A program made the position numbers and the translations under genes. The notes beneath the pieces were generated by a model. The model made no database searches. It saw only the letters and a list, made by a program, of their open reading frames with translations, and was not told where the DNA came from. Of a stretch of 64,000 bases of DNA, positions 34,606 through 42,599 are shown one piece after another. How positions within the stretch are numbered: the first letter of the stretch is position 1; each line of letters starts with the position of its first letter. The stretch is taken from the NCBI RefSeq assembly GCF_900109455.1, contig NZ_FOAG01000001.1, positions 62,001-126,000 of the forward strand. The letters run 5' to 3'. The stretch comes from Roseovarius azorensis (GTDB lineage Bacteria; Pseudomonadota; Alphaproteobacteria; Rhodobacterales; Rhodobacteraceae).

Positions 34606-35640
34606 TCAGGTATAGCGATAGGGCCGTCCGGCCTTGGCCATGTCGGCATTGTATTTCTTGAAGATCTCGACAACCTTTGCCTTGGTCGGGCTCTCGGCTG
34701 CAATTTCGTCCCAGAATACCAGTGCCGCGTCCTCGACCTGCTGCCACTCGGCATCGGGGATCGTGGTCAACTGCATCTTGGTGCCATTGACGCGCAGGGA
34801 CGCTTCGCCGCCCCAGTACCACCACTGGCGATAGTAATGCGACTGGTCGCAACACACCCGGAAGAGCGTCTGCAAATCCTCGGGCAATTCGTTCCAGCGG
34901 TCCATGTTGGCAAAGAACGACCCGGCCCAGGCGCCGGAGATGTTGTTGGTCAGGAAATAGTTGGTCACATCGGCCCAGCCCACCGTGTAATCTTCGGTGA
35001 TGCCTGACCATGCGATACCGTCCAGTTCACCCGTCTGTACGGCGACTTCGATATCTTCCCACGGCAGTGTCACCGGCACCACGCCGAACTGCGTCAGGAA
35101 GCGGCCTGCAGTCGGGAAGGTAAAGACGCGCTTGCCCTTGAGATCCTCAAGGCTGTGGATCGGATCCTTGGTGGCGAAATGACAGGGATCCCACGCACCC
35201 GCGCTGATATGCTTGACGCCGACCTTGGAATATTCCTCGTCCCATATCTCGTTGAGGCCGTATTGATTGAACAGCACCGGCACATCAAGGCTGTAGCGCG
35301 AGGCAAAGGGGAAATAGCCACCAAACACGGTCACTTCGGTGGGTGACGCCATGCTGTCGTCATCCGATTGCACCGCATCAATCGTGCCGCGCTGCATGGC
35401 CCGGAACAATTCGCCGGTCGGTACCAACTGATCGGCAAAGAACAGCTCGATCTGCATCCGGTCGCCTGCGATCTTGTTGAACATGTCCACCGCGGGTTTG
35501 ATCACATGTTCGGCCAGCGCGGCCCCGGCATAGGTCTGCATGCGCCAGGTGATCGTTGATTGTGCCAGTGCCGGTGTGGCCAGCGGCGCTGCGAGGGCAC
35601 CCGCCCCGGCAGAGGTCAGAAACTTGCGTCTGGTGGTCAT
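34606..35640 (-). CDS. TRAP transporter solute-binding protein DctP
   Basis: This 344-residue periplasmic binding protein is exported by the Tat system (MTTRRKFLTSAGAGALAAPLATPALAQ, twin-Arg motif TRRKFL). The DctP/TakP-like domain carries the conserved Arg region for a carboxylate-type ligand near FTFPTAGRFLTQFGVVPV, although TRAP ligands vary. The dctQ and dctM genes lie upstream in the same operon, so a complete TRAP system is present. The ligand is presumably the substrate of the downstream ligase/dehydrogenase pathway. Confidence 0.93.
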   Translation of the reverse strand: MTTRRKFLTSAGAGALAAPLATPALAQSTITWRMQTYAGAALAEHVIKPAVDMFNKIAGDRMQIELFFADQLVPTGELFRAMQRGTIDAVQSDDDSMASPTEVTVFGGYFPFASRYSLDVPVLFNQYGLNEIWDEEYSKVGVKHISAGAWDPCHFATKDPIHSLEDLKGKRVFTFPTAGRFLTQFGVVPVTLPWEDIEVAVQTGELDGIAWSGITEDYTVGWADVTNYFLTNNISGAWAGSFFANMDRWNELPEDLQTLFRVCCDQSHYYRQWWYWGGEASLRVNGTKMQLTTIPDAEWQQVEDAALVFWDEIAAESPTKAKVVEIFKKYNADMAKAGRPYRYT

Positions 35641-35668
35641 CGTCTTCTCTCCTTGTTATAAAATTCCG

Positions 35669-35683
35669 GCCCCTGTCCGGGGC
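35669..35683 (-). other. small hairpin between dctM and dctP
   Basis: Arms GCCCC and GGGGC with a 5-nt spacer lie in the 54 bp between the dctM stop and the dctP start. It may mark an mRNA processing point that separates the permease and binding-protein parts of the operon. Confidence 0.35.
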
Positions 35684-35694
35684 TCTTCTCGGGA

Positions 35695-37017
35695 TTATTT
35701 TCCGTATACATGATCCGGCAGCCAGAGTGCGATCTGCGGGAACACCATCACCAATGCCAGCGCCAGCACCATCACGCCCACGAATGGGATGATCGACCAA
35801 TAGATATCGCGCAGCCCGATTTCGGGCGGGGCCATGGCGCGCATGAGAAAGAGATTATAGCCAAAGGGCGGCGTCATGTAGGCAATTTGCGTGGTAATGG
35901 TGTAGAGTACGCCGTACCAGATCAGATCAAAGCCAAGCGCGCCGACCAGTGGCACATAGAGTGGAGCCACGATGACCAGCATCGCTGTATCGTCCAGAAA
36001 TGTGCCCATCAGGATGAACGAGAGTTGCATCAGGATCAGGATCATCCAGGGGCTGAGGTGCAACTGTTCGGTAAAGAGATACTCTATCGCCTTGACCGCC
36101 CCCAGCCCGTCGAACACCGCGCCAAAGCCCAATGCGGCTAGGATGATCCACATGAACATGCAGGATATGGCCAGCGTGTTGCGCACCGACGTCTCGAACA
36201 CCAGCCGTGTCATCCGGCGTTTCAGCACCGCCGCCACGAACGCCGCCATCGCGCCAATAGCCGAGCTTTCCACAAGGCTCGTCCAGCCTTTGACAAAGGG
36301 CACCATCATTGCGGCAAAGATGAACAGCGGCAAGAGACCGGCCCGCAGAAGACGCAACTTCTCGGCCAGTGACACATTACGCTCTTCTTCGGACAGGACC
36401 GGACCCAGATGCGGCTGAATCCGGCAGCGCACATAGATGTAGATGATGAACATCGTGGCCATCATCAGGCCGGGAATGACGCCCGCGAGCCACAATTGCC
36501 CGACCGGTTGCCGCGCGATCATCGCATAGAGCACCAGCACCACCGAGGGCGGCACGAGAATACCCAGCGACGATCCAGCCTGAATGACACCCGTCACCAT
36601 GATCTTGTCATAACCCCGGCGCAGCAGTTCCGGCAGCGCGATTGTCGCGCCGATCGCCATGCCCGCCACGCTGAGGCCGTTCATCGCCGAAATCAGCACC
36701 ATGAGTCCGATCGTGCCGATCGCTAGGCCGCCGCGCACCGGTCCCATCCAGACATGAAACATGCGATAGAGATCATCGGCGATCTTCGATTCCGACAGCA
36801 CATAACCCATGAAGATGAACATCGGCAGGGTCAGCAGCGGATACCATTTCATCAGCTTCATCGCGGCGGAGAACGGCACATCCACTCCGCCCACGCCCCA
36901 GAGCAGCATTGCCGCCGCCGCGCCGACAAAGCCGATAGCGCCAAAAACCCGCTGTCCGGTCATTAGCATCAGCATCATTGACGAGAACATCAGGATGGCG
37001 ATCATTTCATAGGGCAT
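35695..37017 (-). CDS. TRAP transporter large permease DctM
   Basis: This 440-residue inner membrane protein has 12-13 predicted helices and the DctM signatures near GAGSSLGILVPPSVVLVLYA and the C-terminal PPFGYNLFLMRAMAPPEI. It forms the Na+-coupled translocation channel with DctQ. The ATG at 37017 is chosen because its ATG overlaps the dctQ stop (TGATG), the usual coupling; the frame is open further upstream but inside dctQ. Confidence 0.95.
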   Translation of the reverse strand: MPYEMIAILMFSSMMLMLMTGQRVFGAIGFVGAAAAMLLWGVGGVDVPFSAAMKLMKWYPLLTLPMFIFMGYVLSESKIADDLYRMFHVWMGPVRGGLAIGTIGLMVLISAMNGLSVAGMAIGATIALPELLRRGYDKIMVTGVIQAGSSLGILVPPSVVLVLYAMIARQPVGQLWLAGVIPGLMMATMFIIYIYVRCRIQPHLGPVLSEEERNVSLAEKLRLLRAGLLPLFIFAAMMVPFVKGWTSLVESSAIGAMAAFVAAVLKRRMTRLVFETSVRNTLAISCMFMWIILAALGFGAVFDGLGAVKAIEYLFTEQLHLSPWMILILMQLSFILMGTFLDDTAMLVIVAPLYVPLVGALGFDLIWYGVLYTITTQIAYMTPPFGYNLFLMRAMAPPEIGLRDIYWSIIPFVGVMVLALALVMVFPQIALWLPDHVYGK

Positions 37018-37613
37018 CAGAGCGCCTCGCCCCTGATCCGGCCGATGTCCCGGAAAAGTTCGGCCAATGCCTGCAGCAGCATCAGGAACAGACCGACGCA
37101 GAGAATTGTCTTCACCGGCCAGATGAAGGGCCGCCATGCGGTCGAAGAGCGCTCCATGAAGCCCAGCTCCTGAGCAGCGGCAGCCGGACCTTGGGTCACC
37201 AGCGTCTTGGTGAGATCCCAGAACCATGCAAACGGTTCTGTCCCGAAATACCCCAGCGAATAGGCGGTGGAACCGACCGCACCATAGAGTAGCACGCCGA
37301 GATAGAACATCAGGAAGAGGACCGTAAAGGCATCGACCCACGCCTTGGTCTTGATTGACCAGTTGCCATAGAACAGGTCCATCCGCACATTGCTGCCCAG
37401 TTGGATCGAATAGGGTCCGCCCAGCACGTAGTAGGCGACCATGACGAATTGTGCGGTCTCAAGCGTCCAGAGCGACGGGTTGAAAAGCGCCTTGGACAAA
37501 GAGGACCAGAGCAGCACGCCGATCAGCGCGAAAATCAGATACATCGTGATCCGTCCGATAAAGCGGTTCATTGAATCGATCGCGCGGATATAGGCAAGGA
37601 CGGGCCTAGGCAT
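37017..37613 (-). CDS. TRAP transporter small permease DctQ
   Basis: This is a 198-residue membrane protein with four main helices of the DctQ family (MYLIFALIGVLLWSSL, FVMVAYYVLGGPYSIQLGSNVRMD, FTVLFLMFYLGVLLYG, TILCVGLFLMLLQALAEL). The loop between helices, with the FAWFWDLTK segment, is longer than in short DctQ. GGGGAG precedes the ATG at 37613; it overlaps the amidohydrolase stop by 8 bp. An earlier ATG at 37640 lies deeper in that gene. Confidence 0.92.
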   Translation of the reverse strand: MPRPVLAYIRAIDSMNRFIGRITMYLIFALIGVLLWSSLSKALFNPSLWTLETAQFVMVAYYVLGGPYSIQLGSNVRMDLFYGNWSIKTKAWVDAFTVLFLMFYLGVLLYGAVGSTAYSLGYFGTEPFAWFWDLTKTLVTQGPAAAAQELGFMERSSTAWRPFIWPVKTILCVGLFLMLLQALAELFRDIGRIRGEAL

Positions 37614-38397
37614 GCGTGCTCCCCTCGGCCGTTTTGACACAAACGGCCAGCGCCGGGCGCAGCAAGGTCAGGATCTCTTCGGCCATCTGCGCCTGTGCCC
37701 TCGCGTCGGTCAGAAGATCATTACGGATCTCGATCATCACGTTGGGCAGGCCATGCGCCAGCCCGTGCAGTTTCAGCGAATGGGTCACGCCATCCTGCGG
37801 GCCGTAGGGATCGTTGCGGCGGATCACCCGGTGCGGCAGGTGGTGCGCCTCGGCCAGCATCGCATCCGCGAGCCGCGTGTCGTTGTCATGCAGGATTCCG
37901 ATTTCACAATCGCGTTGTGCGCCGAACCAGACCGGGGTGAAGCTGTGGATCGTGATCAGGGCCGTTGCCAGCCCTGCTGCCTTGCGTGCCGCGATCACCT
38001 CGGTGACCCTGGCGCAGAACGGTTCGTAAACGCTCGCTACCCGTTCGGCGCGCTGGGCCTCATTCAGCCCGCGATTGCCTGGCACCTCGATCTGCTCCGA
38101 GCGTTCCGGCATGGCGCTCGCCGCCTCGGGCGGCCGGTTGCAATCATAGACCAGCCGCGAGACCCGCGCCGCAACCATCGGCGCGTGCAGGGCCTCGGCC
38201 AGATGCACCGCCACCGTCCTTGCGCCCGGATCCCATGCTGCATGGCTCGCGCGCGCCGCATCGTCGAGTCCCAGGCCATCGTATCGCGCCGGAATATGGT
38301 TTGACGCATGTTCGCACAGGATCAGCGCCGGGCTCACCGCCCGCGCACCGATCACTTCGACCACGTCAGACTCATTTCTGTGCAGATCGCTTGGCAT
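37606..38397 (-). CDS. N-formylglutamate amidohydrolase-like protein
   Basis: This 263-residue metal-dependent hydrolase of the HutG2/FGase family includes CEHASNHIPARYDGLGL (zinc ligand Glu/His), VSRLVYDCNRPPE, and the later ITIHSFTPVW and VMIEIRNDLLTDA. Canonical members cleave N-formyl-Glu in histidine degradation, but no hut gene is near. Here it is first in an operon with a gamma-glutamyl ligase and dehydrogenases, so it may hydrolyse a gamma-glutamyl amide instead. The operon promoter must lie in the 130 bp shared with the divergent RpiR gene. Confidence 0.88.
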   Translation of the reverse strand: MPSDLHRNESDVVEVIGARAVSPALILCEHASNHIPARYDGLGLDDAARASHAAWDPGARTVAVHLAEALHAPMVAARVSRLVYDCNRPPEAASAMPERSEQIEVPGNRGLNEAQRAERVASVYEPFCARVTEVIAARKAAGLATALITIHSFTPVWFGAQRDCEIGILHDNDTRLADAMLAEAHHLPHRVIRRNDPYGPQDGVTHSLKLHGLAHGLPNVMIEIRNDLLTDARAQAQMAEEILTLLRPALAVCVKTAEGSTHA

Positions 38398-38423
38398 CTG
38401 CCTCTCCTAGGGTGCTTGTAAAA

Positions 38424-38462
38424 ATGTTTCCACATGGCATGATTTGTGTCAATATATTTCCA
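38424..38462. promoter_or_regulatory. direct repeats in the RpiR/amidohydrolase divergent promoter region
   Basis: ATGTTTCCA (38424-38432) recurs as ATATTTCCA (38454-38462), exactly 30 bp apart, about three DNA turns. They lie between the divergent starts at 38397 and 38528, so they are candidate operators for the RpiR-type regulator. No clear -10/-35 pair is visible. Confidence 0.4.
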
Positions 38463-38527
38463 GCAGGTGCTTGACGATTGTCTTGCCGCCTGCCTGTCCC
38501 GGCAGCAGTCAGACGAGGATGACCGAT

Positions 38528-39394
38528 GTGAGCAAGCTACCGCCAACCGTGCGTGATCTGATCCGAGAGCATTACAGCACCCTCACGCAATCCGAGCGCA
38601 AATTTGCGCAGGCGCTTCTGGACAGCTACCCGGCTGCGGGGCTGGCGTCGATCACCATCGTGGCGGCCAATGCGGGCGTTTCCACACCTACCGTGGCGCG
38701 GATGGTGCAAAAACTGGGCTTCAAGGGCTATCCGCAGTTTCATCAGGCCCTGCTGAAGGAACTGGAGGCCAAGGTGTCCGGGCCCACCCAACGCCGGGCC
38801 AACTGGGCGTCAGAGGCACCTGCCACGCATTCGCTCAATCGTTTCGCGCAGGCGGTGACTCAGAACATCGAACAGACCTTCGCCAATATCGACAGCGCGC
38901 GGTTCGACGCGGCGGCGCACCTTCTGGCCGATACCGACGGGCGGCTCTATCTGGTGGGCGGGCGCATCACCCGGGCGCTCGCAGATTATGCCTTTACCCA
39001 TTTTCAGGCGGTGCGCGAACGGGTCACTCATATGACCTCGTCCTCGGCCACATGGCCGCATTATGTGCTGGATATGATTGAAGGGGACACTCTGCTGATA
39101 TTCGACATCCGCCGCTATGAAACCAACCTGATGCGTCTGGCAGAAATCGCCACGGCGCGTGGCGTCCGGGTGGTGCTGATCACCGATCAGTGGATGAGCC
39201 CGATTTCCGATCTTGCCACCCACAGTTTCAACTGCTGGGTGGAAATCCCCTCGGCCTGGGATTCCAACATCTCGACCATGATGTTGCTAGAGGCGCTGAT
39301 TGCCGCCGTGCAGGAGGAACGCTGGCCCGCCACACGCGAGCGTTACGAGCGGTTGGACGAGTTGTTCAACGCGACGCGTCTGTTTCAGAAGTAA
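38528..39394 (+). CDS. MurR/RpiR family transcriptional regulator
   Basis: This 288-residue regulator has an N-terminal HTH_6 domain (TQSERKFAQALLDSYPAAGLASITIVAANAGVSTPTVARMVQKLGFKGYPQFHQAL) and a C-terminal SIS domain (about 125-260), which normally binds a phosphosugar or related effector. GACGAGG lies nine bases before this GTG, but directly abuts an upstream ATG at 38519, so the GTG is preferred. It is divergent from the TRAP/ligase operon and is its likely regulator. It ends 4 bp from bhcR, convergently. Confidence 0.88.
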   Translation: MSKLPPTVRDLIREHYSTLTQSERKFAQALLDSYPAAGLASITIVAANAGVSTPTVARMVQKLGFKGYPQFHQALLKELEAKVSGPTQRRANWASEAPATHSLNRFAQAVTQNIEQTFANIDSARFDAAAHLLADTDGRLYLVGGRITRALADYAFTHFQAVRERVTHMTSSSATWPHYVLDMIEGDTLLIFDIRRYETNLMRLAEIATARGVRVVLITDQWMSPISDLATHSFNCWVEIPSAWDSNISTMMLLEALIAAVQEERWPATRERYERLDELFNATRLFQK

Positions 39395-39398
39395 ACGA

Positions 39399-40211
39399 TC
39401 AGCTGCGCCCCGCAACCAGATGGGTGATCTGGGCCGCCGCCTGCGCCACGGCGCGGCCGAATTCGGCGATCTGCATGTCGGCGAACCGACTGCTGGGGCC
39501 AGAGATCGACACGCCCGCGCAGGGCTCGCCCCGGTCGTTGAAGATCGCCGCCCCGATGCAGGACATCCCGTCATAACGCTCGTTGCGGTCAAACGACCAG
39601 CCGCGCGCGCGGGTCTGCGCCAGATCGTCGAAGAGTGCTCTGGGGGTGACATGGGTCTTGTCGGTAAAGCCCTTTAGTCCCGCGCCCTTGAGCAGCGCGA
39701 GCAGCCGTTCCTCAGGCAATGCGGCCAGGATCGCCTTGCCCGTGCCCGAGGCATGCATTGGCGTGCGCGATCCGGGCGGAAAGAATGCGCGGATCGGGTT
39801 CTGCGTCTCGACCTGGCCGATGAACACCACCTCCGCCCCATCCGGTACGGCGAGATTGGCGGTCTCACCGGTCTGCTCCATCAACCGGCGCATCACCGGG
39901 CGTCCGGCGTCGGCGAGATTGGTCCGCTTGAGATAGGCCACGCCCGTGCGATAGGCCTCGATCCCGATGGTCCAGTCCTGGCGTTCCTCGTCAAAGCGGA
40001 CGAAATCCCGCTGTTGCAAGGTGGTCAGAATGCGGTGTGTGGTGGCGGTGGGAATCCCGAGGCTGAGCGACAGGTCGCTGAGGTTCACTCCTTCCTCGCG
40101 CGCAACGGCGGTCAGCACGCCAAGCGCGCGATCAAGTGCCTGCATCGTTCCGGCGCTGCTCTCGCTGAACTGCGATTTAGGGCGACCACGGGGACGCTTG
40201 GGTTGTGTCAT
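39399..40211 (-). CDS. bhcR: IclR family regulator of the bhc operon (BhcR-like)
   Basis: This 270-residue IclR regulator has a winged HTH at about 27-85 (ALGVLTAVAREEGVNLSDLSLSLGIPTATTHRILTTLQQ) and an effector domain with conserved AILAALPEERL, YDGMSCIGAAIFNDRG, and SISGPSSRF. It is divergent from bhcABCD, as in Paracoccus and roseobacters where BhcR controls the cycle and responds to glyoxylate. Palindromes resembling IclR operators lie in the shared 202-bp AT-rich gap, the nearest 36 bp from this start. Confidence 0.9.
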   Translation of the reverse strand: MTQPKRPRGRPKSQFSESSAGTMQALDRALGVLTAVAREEGVNLSDLSLSLGIPTATTHRILTTLQQRDFVRFDEERQDWTIGIEAYRTGVAYLKRTNLADAGRPVMRRLMEQTGETANLAVPDGAEVVFIGQVETQNPIRAFFPPGSRTPMHASGTGKAILAALPEERLLALLKGAGLKGFTDKTHVTPRALFDDLAQTRARGWSFDRNERYDGMSCIGAAIFNDRGEPCAGVSISGPSSRFADMQIAEFGRAVAQAAAQITHLVAGRS

Positions 40212-40246
40212 GACTGCGATTCCTCCAGGATGGCTTCCGGAATTAA

Positions 40247-40263
40247 ATGAAAATTATTTTCAT
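40247..40263. promoter_or_regulatory. 17-bp palindrome, candidate BhcR operator
   Basis: ATGAAAAT-T-ATTTTCAT is a perfect palindrome in the bhcR-bhcA gap, 36 bp upstream of the bhcR start. It resembles the IclR box pattern GAAA..TTTC, so it is a good candidate for autoregulation and control of bhcA. Confidence 0.55.
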
Positions 40264-40336
40264 AATGTCAATTATGATGATATTGGAAAATTAAAAATAT
40301 ATTAAAAACATAAGCATAAATAATTAAAATAAATAA

Positions 40337-40352
40337 TGGAAAATAATTTCAA
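40337..40352. promoter_or_regulatory. second IclR-like palindromic site before bhcA
   Basis: TGGAAA-ATAA-TTTCAA has five of six arm bases complementary and resembles the IclR consensus. It lies 62 bp upstream of the bhcA start. A further half-site (TTGGAAAATT) lies near 40280. Confidence 0.45.
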
Positions 40353-40413
40353 GAAAATTGCATATGACTCTGTGTTGAGGCATGATCAACCATCATCACA
40401 GGAGGATGGTGCG

Positions 40414-41607
40414 ATGTCAGATCAGAATCCGGTTTTCATTCCCGGCCCCACGAATATTCCCGACCGCCTGCGCCGTGCGATGCAGGTGCAGACGCAGGAT
40501 CACCGTTCTCCGGCCTTCGTGAACACGCTCGCCCCTGTGCTTGAGGGATGCAAGACGGTGTTCGGCACGACTGTCGGCCAGATCATCACCTTTCCGGCCA
40601 GCGGCACGGGCGGATGGGAGGCGGCGATCACCAACACGCTCTCGCCCGGCGACAAGGTTCTGGTGGCGCGCTACGGCATGTTCAGTCACCGCTGGATCGA
40701 CATGTGCCAGCGACACGGGCTGAGCGTTGAGATTATCGAATGCGCATGGGGTAGCGGCGCACCCGCGGACCGGTTCGAAGAAGCATTGAAGGCCGACAAC
40801 GGCCATGCCATCAAGGCAGTTCTGGTCACTCATAACGAGACCGCGACCGGCGTGCGCTCGGACATTGCCGCTGTACGGCGTGCGATCCAGGAAGCGGATC
40901 ACCCGGCGCTGCTGATGGTGGACTGCGTGAGTTCCCTGGCCTCGATGCCGTTCGAGATGGACAAATGGGGTGTCGATATCGCAGTCAGCGGCTCGCAAAA
41001 GGGGTTTATGCTGAATACGGGCATGGCGATTCTTGCAGTCAGCCCCAAGGCATTGGCGACGATGGAGCGCGCGCAATTGCCGCGCACCTTCTTCGATTTC
41101 CGTGATATGATGAGTGCGAATGGCAAGGGCGGATTTCCCTACACCCCGCCGCTGCAACTGATCTACGGCATGGCCGAAAGCCTCGACATGCTGTTCGAGG
41201 AGGGGCTGGATAATGTTTACGCCCGTCACACAAGGCTGGCTGAAGGTGTACGTCGCGCGGTTTCCGGCTGGGGGCTGAGGCTGGTTGCGCAGTCCCCGGA
41301 TCTCTACTCCGACACGGTGAGTGCTGTTTACGTGCCCGAAGGTTTTGACAGCAACGCGCTGACCGAGCATGCCTTTGCCAATTATGGTGTCAGCTTCGGC
41401 GTCGGTCTGGGCGAAATGAACGGTCGTGCGTTCCGCATCGGGCATCTGGGCAGTCTGACGGCCACGATGGTTCTGTCGGGGCTGGCGACGCTGGAAATGG
41501 CGATGGCGGATCTGAAGTATCCGGTCAGGTTGGGTAGTGGCGTGATCGCGGCGCAGGAATATTACCGCGCCACCGCCAAATCCACCCTGACCGAACGGGC
41601 TGCGTGA
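40414..41607 (+). CDS. bhcA: L-aspartate:glyoxylate aminotransferase (BhcA)
   Basis: This first enzyme of the beta-hydroxyaspartate cycle transaminates glyoxylate to glycine using aspartate, giving oxaloacetate. The 397-residue class V PLP aminotransferase has the PLP Lys at 196 in VSGSQKGFML, the N-terminal FIPGPTNIPDRLRRAM and the FPASGTGGWEAAI cofactor loop. GGAGG seven bases before ATG 40414 sets the start; a longer open frame upstream runs through AT-rich promoter DNA. It heads bhcABCD. Alternative alanine/serine-glyoxylate labels fit the fold but not the operon. Confidence 0.94.
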   Translation: MSDQNPVFIPGPTNIPDRLRRAMQVQTQDHRSPAFVNTLAPVLEGCKTVFGTTVGQIITFPASGTGGWEAAITNTLSPGDKVLVARYGMFSHRWIDMCQRHGLSVEIIECAWGSGAPADRFEEALKADNGHAIKAVLVTHNETATGVRSDIAAVRRAIQEADHPALLMVDCVSSLASMPFEMDKWGVDIAVSGSQKGFMLNTGMAILAVSPKALATMERAQLPRTFFDFRDMMSANGKGGFPYTPPLQLIYGMAESLDMLFEEGLDNVYARHTRLAEGVRRAVSGWGLRLVAQSPDLYSDTVSAVYVPEGFDSNALTEHAFANYGVSFGVGLGEMNGRAFRIGHLGSLTATMVLSGLATLEMAMADLKYPVRLGSGVIAAQEYYRATAKSTLTERAA

Positions 41608-41618
41608 AAGGAGTGACC

Positions 41619-42587
41619 ATGCTGGACCAGAGAACTGCAAGCGATCTGACGATCGAAGACATGCGCGCCGCGCATGAGAGAATCAAACCCTATATCCACC
41701 GCACGCCGGTCCTGACGTCATCCTTTCTCAATGATCTGACCGGGGCGCAATTGTTCTTCAAATGCGAGAATTTCCAGAAGGCGGGGGCGTTCAAGGTCCG
41801 GGGCGCGTCGAATGCGGTTTTCGGCCTGAGTGAAGAGATGGCGCGAAAGGGAGTGGCGACGCACAGTTCTGGCAATCACGCACTTTCGCTCAGCTATGCT
41901 GCCGGGCGGCGCGGGATCCCCTGTAACGTTGTCATGCCCCGAACCGCGCCGCAGGCCAAGAAGGACGCGGTGCGCGGCTACGGCGGGATCATTACCGAAT
42001 GCGAGCCCTCGACATCGAGCCGCGAAGAGGTATTTGCCCGTGTCGAGGCCGAGACGGGGGCGGAATTCGTGCATCCCTACAACGATCTGCGGGTGATCGC
42101 GGGGCAGGCGACCTGCTCTGCGGAACTGCTCGAACAGACCGACGGGCTGGACGCGGTGATCGCACCCATTGGCGGCGGCGGTATGGTGTCCGGCACATGT
42201 CTTACACTCTCGAATCTGGCGCCTCATGTCGAAATCTACGCCGCAGAGCCGGAGCAGGCGGACGACGCCTATCGCAGCTTCAAGGCGGGGCACATCATTG
42301 CCGATGACGCGCCCGACACGGTAGCCGACGGACTCAAGGTGCCGCTCAAGGAAAACACCTGGCATTTCGTTTCGCATCACGTCACCGACATCCTGACCGC
42401 GAGTGAGCAGGAAATCATCGACGCGATGAAGCTGACCTGGAAGCGCATGAAGATCGTCATAGAGGCAAGCTGTGCCGTGCCGCTCGCGACCATTCTGAAA
42501 AACCCCGAGGTGTTTGCCGGCAAACGGGTCGGCGTCATCATCACCGGCGGCAATGTCGATCTCGACACGCTGCCCTGGATCAAGTGA
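41619..42587 (+). CDS. bhcB: beta-hydroxyaspartate dehydratase (BhcB)
   Basis: This enzyme dehydrates erythro-beta-hydroxyaspartate to iminosuccinate in the cycle. The 322-residue PLP serine/threonine dehydratase-like protein has the PLP lysine at position 59 in QKAGAFKVRGA, the SSGNHALSLSYAA and PIGGGGMVSG phosphate-binding loops, and no C-terminal ACT domain. AAAGGAG precedes the ATG at 41619. It is 11 bp from bhcA and 12 bp from bhcC. By sequence alone it resembles threonine dehydratase/serine racemase; the operon sets the name. Confidence 0.93.
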   Translation: MLDQRTASDLTIEDMRAAHERIKPYIHRTPVLTSSFLNDLTGAQLFFKCENFQKAGAFKVRGASNAVFGLSEEMARKGVATHSSGNHALSLSYAAGRRGIPCNVVMPRTAPQAKKDAVRGYGGIITECEPSTSSREEVFARVEAETGAEFVHPYNDLRVIAGQATCSAELLEQTDGLDAVIAPIGGGGMVSGTCLTLSNLAPHVEIYAAEPEQADDAYRSFKAGHIIADDAPDTVADGLKVPLKENTWHFVSHHVTDILTASEQEIIDAMKLTWKRMKIVIEASCAVPLATILKNPEVFAGKRVGVIITGGNVDLDTLPWIK

Positions 42588-42599
42588 GGAGGAAAAGAG

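Noticed and set aside
37606-38397. Histidine utilisation (hut) gene
   Set aside because: No other hut gene is nearby, so context favours another amide substrate.
40336-40413. N-terminal extension of bhcA
   Set aside because: The extension is encoded by AT-rich promoter DNA; a strong GGAGG site favours ATG 40414.
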